Positions 59,868 to 64,000 of a stretch of 64,000 nt of DNA are shown piece by piece. A program made the position numbers and the translations under genes. Source of the stretch: Sedimentisphaerales bacterium (GTDB taxonomy: Bacteria; Planctomycetota; Phycisphaerae; Sedimentisphaerales; Anaerobacaceae). The stretch spans positions 62,001-126,000 of the forward strand of contig JAFGLV010000031.1 of the NCBI GenBank assembly GCA_016927855.1, read 5' to 3'. How positions within the stretch are numbered: the stretch's first letter is position 1; every line of letters starts with the position of its first letter. The notes beneath the pieces were generated by a model. That model had not been told where the DNA came from, did not search any database, and was given only the letters and a program-made list of their open reading frames with translations.

Positions 59868-61292
59868 ATGCGTAATTCGACGAATCTCGCGCGCTTGTTT
59901 ACCTTGACTTCGGCAGTGCTCTTCTGGGTCGGCGTGGCGGCGGCAGGTCCGCCGGTAGACTTCGGGCATGGCCCGCTGAGAGTCTCTGAAAACAAGCGGT
60001 TTCTGGTACATGCCGACGGGACGCCGTTTTTCTACCTGGGCGACACGGCCTGGGAACTGTTCCATCGGCTCGACCGCGAGCAGGCCGACCGATATCTCCA
60101 AAACCGGTCCAGTAAAGGCTTTACGGTAATTCAGGCGGTGGCGCTGGCGGAACTGGATGGTCTGAACACTCCGAACTCCTATGGGCATCGTCCTTTGGTC
60201 GACAACGACCCGACCCGACCCGATGTCAAGGAGGGCCCGGACAACGACTACTGGGATCATGTTGACTACGTGGTCAAGAAGGCTGAGTCGCTCGGCATGT
60301 TCATCGGCATGCTGCCGACCTGGGGCGACAAGTGGAACAAGAAATGGGGCGTCGGGCCGGTGGTCTTCACACCGCAGAACGCAGAGGTCTATGGCGAGTG
60401 GCTGGGCAGGCGGTATCGGGGCGCTCCTAACATCATCTGGATTCTCGGCGGTGATCGGCCCGTCGAGGACGAGACGCAAAGGCAGATCGTCCGCGCCATG
60501 GCGCGCGGCCTGGCGAAAGGCGACGCCGACCGGCACCTGATGACCTTCCATCCCACCGGTGGGCACACCTCCTCCGAATACTTCCCCGACGACGAGTGGC
60601 TCGATTTCCACATGCACCAAACCGGCCACCGGGACCGGGGCAGTTGGGACAGTATCAGGAAGGACTACGAGCGGACGCCGGTCAAGCCGGTGCTGGATGG
60701 CGAGCCGCTCTACGAGGACCACCCGATCAACTTCGACCCGCTCAAGTTCGGGTTCTCCGCCGCCTGGCAGGTTCGACGGCTGGCGTACTGGCACGTCTTC
60801 GCCGGCGCCTGCGGGCACACCTATGGTTGTCACAACATCTGGCAGATGTACGCGCCCGGCCGCACGCCTATCTCGTGGGCCCACCACTACTGGTACGAGT
60901 CGCTCGATCTCTGGGGCGCGCGCGACATGCAATACGTCAAAGACCTGATGTTTTCGCGTCCTTACCTGACGCGCATCCCCGATCAATCCGTGGTCGTCTC
61001 GGACATCGGCGACGGCGACGCCCGCGTCCAGGCCACTCGCGATTCAAACGGCTCTTATGCGTTCGTCTACACGCCGCTGGGTCAACCCGTCACCGTCGAT
61101 CTCGAAAAGCTCTCGGGCGAGAAGGTCAAAGTCTGGTGGTACGACCCGCGTCACGGCACCGCGCAGGAAATCGGCGTCTTCGACAAGAAAGGCACACGCG
61201 AGTTCAAGCCGCCCATCCACGGCAAAGGCAACGACTGGGTGCTCGTCCTCGATGACGCGTCAAGAGGTTTCCCCCCGCCTGGAAAGAACTGA
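59868..61292 (+). CDS. Secreted DUF4038 glycoside hydrolase-like protein
   Basis: The protein is 474 aa from the ATG at 59868 (GAGGAG six bases upstream), with a signal peptide of about 27 residues. The TIM barrel begins [20 protein letters not shown] and [14 protein letters not shown], the DUF4038 entry. [20 protein letters not shown] and [16 protein letters not shown] hold likely catalytic acids. A small C-terminal beta domain (about 390-465) resembles the collagen-binding-like PF12904. The family includes an apiosidase. Divergent to the E1 gene. Confidence 0.88.
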   Translation: MRNSTNLARLFTLTSAVLFWVGVAAAGPPVDFGHGPLRVSENKRFLVHADGTPFFYLGDTAWELFHRLDREQADRYLQNRSSKGFTVIQAVALAELDGLNTPNSYGHRPLVDNDPTRPDVKEGPDNDYWDHVDYVVKKAESLGMFIGMLPTWGDKWNKKWGVGPVVFTPQNAEVYGEWLGRRYRGAPNIIWILGGDRPVEDETQRQIVRAMARGLAKGDADRHLMTFHPTGGHTSSEYFPDDEWLDFHMHQTGHRDRGSWDSIRKDYERTPVKPVLDGEPLYEDHPINFDPLKFGFSAAWQVRRLAYWHVFAGACGHTYGCHNIWQMYAPGRTPISWAHHYWYESLDLWGARDMQYVKDLMFSRPYLTRIPDQSVVVSDIGDGDARVQATRDSNGSYAFVYTPLGQPVTVDLEKLSGEKVKVWWYDPRHGTAQEIGVFDKKGTREFKPPIHGKGNDWVLVLDDASRGFPPPGKN

Positions 61293-61342
61293 ATCATCCG
61301 GACGAGCAAACCGTGTTGTCGGCACGAGCATAGCGCGCGTTG

Positions 61343-61414
61343 GTAGGGGCGAATAATCATTCGCCCTCATCCGAATGACAGCGCGAGGAAGGACGAATGA
61401 TTATTCGCCCCTAC
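61343..61414. repeat. Perfect 21-bp inverted repeat (GTAGGGGCGAATAATC... type)
   Basis: Positions 61343-61363 and 61394-61414 are exact reverse complements, separated by 30 bases. The arms begin GTAGGGGCGAATAATCATTC. It lies just after the DUF4038 gene and may serve as terminator or be a dispersed repeat unit. Confidence 0.9.
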
Positions 61415-61667
61415 GGGTAAAGCGCAAAGAGGGGATCCCTAGTTGAATCGATATGGAAAGAACAGGCAACCCAGAGGCCGCTAAGGCATCAGCCTTACGT
61501 AGCCGCTGCCCCAAGAGCGCCACTCGGAAAACCGAGCGCACCCTTCGGGCCCCTGGATTGCCACGGTGCGGGGCTATGGTCGTGTCAACTCAAACCTGCT
61601 CCCCGGCCGGCGGGCCCAATTGGGGACCCGTCCAATCCGAGCATATTCCCTCTCGCGCGAATAAGGC

Positions 61668-61710
61668 GCTGCGTGGCCCCGTAGCCACTCAGAACTCGGG
61701 GCCACGCAGC
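61668..61710. repeat. Perfect 14-bp stem-loop
   Basis: GCTGCGTGGCCCCG (61668-61681) pairs with CGGGGCCACGCAGC (61697-61710) around a 15-base loop. The GC-rich stem would be very stable in RNA. No T-run follows. Confidence 0.85.
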
Positions 61711-62143
61711 AGAGAGTGAGAGATGAATAAGAGAGAGAGCAGGAACGTAGGTTCGTTAGGATTCGCGCGGACAGGCGGCGGACCCACCGTCGAGATGGCG
61801 GCAGGAGTTCCGTTATGGGAGCGAGCCGTGCTGCCAACACGTGCTGCCACCTGCGATCGGCACGGGCTTCGGTTCCGGCGCGAACCCGCGTCTTATGGGG
61901 GAGAGTGGGAGAGGGATTGCCGGTCTGGCTCGAAGCCTGGACCGCACACGTTCCCGTGTGCGCCTGACACGGGACGGAATCCCGATGTCCGGACGGTGCC
62001 AGCAAGGCACTGATGCGACTGTCGTCCGCCGTTCCCGCGTGCAGCACGGATGGGACACGCGCCGACAGTGCTTCTGACGATGATGGACTATTCCCGTAGT
62101 TCACCATGCCTCTGCCTCCAATTCAGAGGCTCTCCTCCATGAA

Positions 62144-62209
62144 CACATGGTCCTGTGGCCGATTCGACACACGCGAGAAATGGCCTCCTCCATACGTGAG
62201 GACCATGTG
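62144..62209. repeat. 11-bp inverted repeat with wide spacing
   Basis: CACATGGTCCT (62144-62154) and AGGACCATGTG (62199-62209) are exact reverse complements 44 bases apart. CTCCTCCAT occurs near each arm. It could be a paired protein site or a folded RNA. Confidence 0.72.
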
Positions 62210-62406
62210 ACCTTTTGCAGCTTAGATACCCTGTGTGTACGCAAATGTCAAGAGAAAAGTTTGAGGAAATGCACAGAATTTGAGGGCTTTGGGAAGCGGG
62301 CGCTGCCAGTGCATGACGACGAAACCATGCTACTTTCTCCAAGCTGCCAAGAAACGGCCAACCAGAAAGGCATTCGATGGGCTCCTCCGACAGCCTTGTG
62401 GCTGTC

Positions 62407-64000
62407 TCAGCGGACCATCACTTGTCCGCCGTCCGGGACGAGGACCTGGCCTGTGATCGTGCGCGCTTTGTCGGAGCAGAGAAAGACGATGGCATCGGCG
62501 ATATCCTGGCCCTTGATCTCCCGTCGCAAGGCGGTTTTGTTGACGTAATAGGGGATCACCTCTTCGGGCTTGATTCCGTACTTGCGGGCGCAGACCTTGA
62601 TATACTCAGGACTCCAAATCTTCGATCCCTCGAAAACGTTTCCCGACGCGGCGCAGTTGACGCGGATGCCCTGCGCACCGAGTTCCAGCGCCCAGCCTCG
62701 CGCCATGTGCAGCTCGCCGGCTTTCGTGGCGTTGTAGGCGGTGTTGTTCTTGCTGGCCTCCAGGCCCGACTTGGAGCTGAGGTTGATGATGTTGCCGCCG
62801 ATGCCTTGCTGGATCATGAGCCTGGCGGCTTCGCGCGCCATGAGGAAGTAGCCGGTCAGGTTCACCTCCAGCGCCAGGCGCCACTTGTCGACCGGCATGT
62901 CCACCAGCGCGTAAGGTGGCGCGACGCCGGCGGCGTTGACGAGGACGTCCAGACCTCCCCAGTGGGCCAGCACGGCTTCGTACGCTTTGGCGACGCTGCT
63001 CTCGCTGGTGACGTTGCAGGGAACGACCATCGTCTGGCTCTGCGGTTGCTCCTGCGCGATCCTTTGTGCCGTTTCTGAAACAGCGGTCTCGTCGATGTCT
63101 GTCAGCGCCACCATCGCACCGGCGCGCGCCAGACCGATCGCGATGCTCCGGCCTAGGCCGCTGCCGGCGCCCGTGACGACAGCGATGCGGTTGCTCAATT
63201 CGCCCCGTTCCGTCGCGCCAACGAGCTTCTTGCGAAAGGCCTCCGATTCCCAGTTGTTGATGAAATCCTGCTCACGCTTCGTGAGCGCCAGGACGCCGCC
63301 AAAGCGAGCGGCGTACAGGCGCACCTTCAGCGAAGCATCGGTGATGTCGGCAATCAGGCTCGCTACCGACTTTTCCGCGGCGACGAACAGGCCGCGTCCC
63401 TTGACCACGAACGCCGCCGGCACCTTCTGTCCACGCTGCGCCAACGTTCGCAGCTTGCGTGCGATGGCGTCGGCTTTGGGTGTCTCGACCCACAGGGCTG
63501 AGCCGTTCGCGTAGACCAATTCATCCGGATTCAGTGCAGGCGTTGCCAGCAGCCTGGCGGCTTGGCTGTGCGCCGTGAACGCCGTGACAGACTCCGTCGT
63601 CGCGAAGTAGCTTACCGGCAGGTACTTGCCGGTCGCGTCGAAGACGGCCTTTCGAATGGTGAGTTTCGTTTGCGTGATGCTGGCGGCCGACGGCAGTTCG
63701 GTCTGGCCGGCCTTGAGGGGCTTGAGCCCGCTCTCGCAGATCGATACGACCTTTCGCACCAAGCGCAACGCCGCGTCGGCGCTGGAGGCGGTGACGAACA
63801 CGCCGTGCTTTTCCAGGATGAGAACGCCTGCCTTGTGGCCATGCTGTTTCTCGTAGTCGGCTACGAGCCTGGCGATCTTCTTGGCGAGCATGTAGCCTGG
63901 GTCCGTGTACGGGACCCACAGCCAGGACATTTTCTCCTTGGCCATGAGCTTCTCAAGCTCGGCGCGGCCATTCTTGGCGCTGACGTAGGCCGCTACGACC
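62407..64000 (-). CDS. Bifunctional class II aldolase / short-chain dehydrogenase (5' end beyond window)
   Basis: The frame stays open to the right edge and lacks a convincing start, so the ATG at 63945 is internal. The visible N-terminal part has WVPYTDPGYMLAKKIARLVA and VLILEKHGVFVTASSADAAL, which fit the class II (RhaD-like) aldolase half. The short-chain dehydrogenase half has RIAVVTGAGSGLGRSIAIGL, then VLVNAAGVAPPYALVD and YNATKAGELHMARG with the Y-x3-K site. In known relatives the aldolase cuts rhamnulose- or fuculose-phosphate and the dehydrogenase oxidises lactaldehyde. It suits the L-fucose isomerase on the same strand. Confidence 0.9.
   Translation of the reverse strand, partial: VVAAYVSAKNGRAELEKLMAKEKMSWLWVPYTDPGYMLAKKIARLVADYEKQHGHKAGVLILEKHGVFVTASSADAALRLVRKVVSICESGLKPLKAGQTELPSAASITQTKLTIRKAVFDATGKYLPVSYFATTESVTAFTAHSQAARLLATPALNPDELVYANGSALWVETPKADAIARKLRTLAQRGQKVPAAFVVKGRGLFVAAEKSVASLIADITDASLKVRLYAARFGGVLALTKREQDFINNWESEAFRKKLVGATERGELSNRIAVVTGAGSGLGRSIAIGLARAGAMVALTDIDETAVSETAQRIAQEQPQSQTMVVPCNVTSESSVAKAYEAVLAHWGGLDVLVNAAGVAPPYALVDMPVDKWRLALEVNLTGYFLMAREAARLMIQQGIGGNIINLSSKSGLEASKNNTAYNATKAGELHMARGWALELGAQGIRVNCAASGNVFEGSKIWSPEYIKVCARKYGIKPEEVIPYYVNKTALRREIKGQDIADAIVFLCSDKARTITGQVLVPDGGQVMVR

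Larger units (their letters stand above)
61293..62406. other. Long intergenic region with several strong inverted repeats
   Basis: No gene could be supported over 1.1 kb. A reading frame at 61723-62013 has no family match or clear ribosome site. The region holds three clear inverted repeats (listed separately) and short hairpin-like words such as CCACTCGGAAAACCGAG. It may contain structured RNA or remains of mobile elements. Confidence 0.55.

Noticed and set aside
61723-62013. Possible 96-aa gene after the 14-bp stem-loop
   Set aside because: No family features and no clear ribosome site. The amino-acid pattern is rich in Arg/Pro/Gly, as in random GC-rich frames.
1-64000. tRNA and rRNA genes
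   Set aside because: No cloverleaf-like sequence with a plausible T-arm or acceptor pairing, and no rRNA sequence, was recognised by eye. A covariance search could still find one.

Overview
The window looks like chromosomal DNA of a planctomycete-type bacterium, most likely of the Phycisphaerae/Sedimentisphaerales sort. This placement is inferred from gene content, not from a marker gene: a planctomycete-style ECF sigma factor beside a Pkn-type Ser/Thr kinase, a Tat-exported Gfo/Idh/MocA oxidoreductase, secreted sugar-degrading enzymes (DUF4038, a right-handed beta-helix protein), and intergenic DNA full of short simple repeats. Coding DNA is GC-rich. No rRNA, tRNA or CRISPR array was seen.

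Region 1 (1-13.3 kb) is a flagellar locus. A long minus-strand operon reads flgB-flgC-fliE-fliF-fliG-fliH-fliI-fliJ-(MotE-like)-motA-motB, and motB is cut by the left edge. fliK is divergent. A glycosyltransferase, a minimal flagellin and fliS follow. Near-perfect sigma-54 (-24/-12) promoters sit before flgB and before fliK, and a sigma-28-like promoter sits before flagellin, which suggests a tiered flagellar cascade.

Region 2 (13.4-19 kb) opens a surface-polysaccharide cluster: a Wzi-like outer-membrane protein, a large SLBB export protein and a Wzz-like chain-length protein. The cluster resumes at 28.7-40.1 kb (flippase, kinase-like/methyltransferase fusion, O-antigen ligase-like protein, glycosyltransferases, methyltransferases, pyruvyltransferase) and ends with the priming sugar transferase at 43.2 kb.

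Region 3 (19.3-28.6 kb) lies between the two halves of that cluster. It is an accessory island with seven minimal nucleotidyltransferase (MNT) genes, several HEPN/HepT partners, two RelE/ParE-like modules, a 21-bp tandem repeat, a small Fn3 protein and much repetitive DNA. Four toxin-side genes are internally deleted or frameshifted while the antitoxin-side gene beside each is intact. Several genes here, and the two DUF4143 ATPases at 40.4-42.9 kb, have promoters placed so that the mRNA would be leaderless. The ATPase pair is bracketed by 67-bp direct repeats.

Region 4 (44-64 kb) is mostly carbohydrate metabolism: a secreted two-domain beta-helix protein, a Gfo/Idh oxidoreductase, a secreted TIM-barrel-like protein with a binding module, an O-methyltransferase, the kinase/ECF pair (kinase frameshifted at its membrane anchor), L-fucose isomerase, 2-oxo acid dehydrogenase E2 and fused E1, a DUF4038 glycosidase-like protein, and a bifunctional aldolase/short-chain dehydrogenase cut by the right edge. 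Fucose isomerase, the aldolase/dehydrogenase and the E1/E2 complex would fit together as 6-deoxysugar catabolism feeding acyl-CoA.
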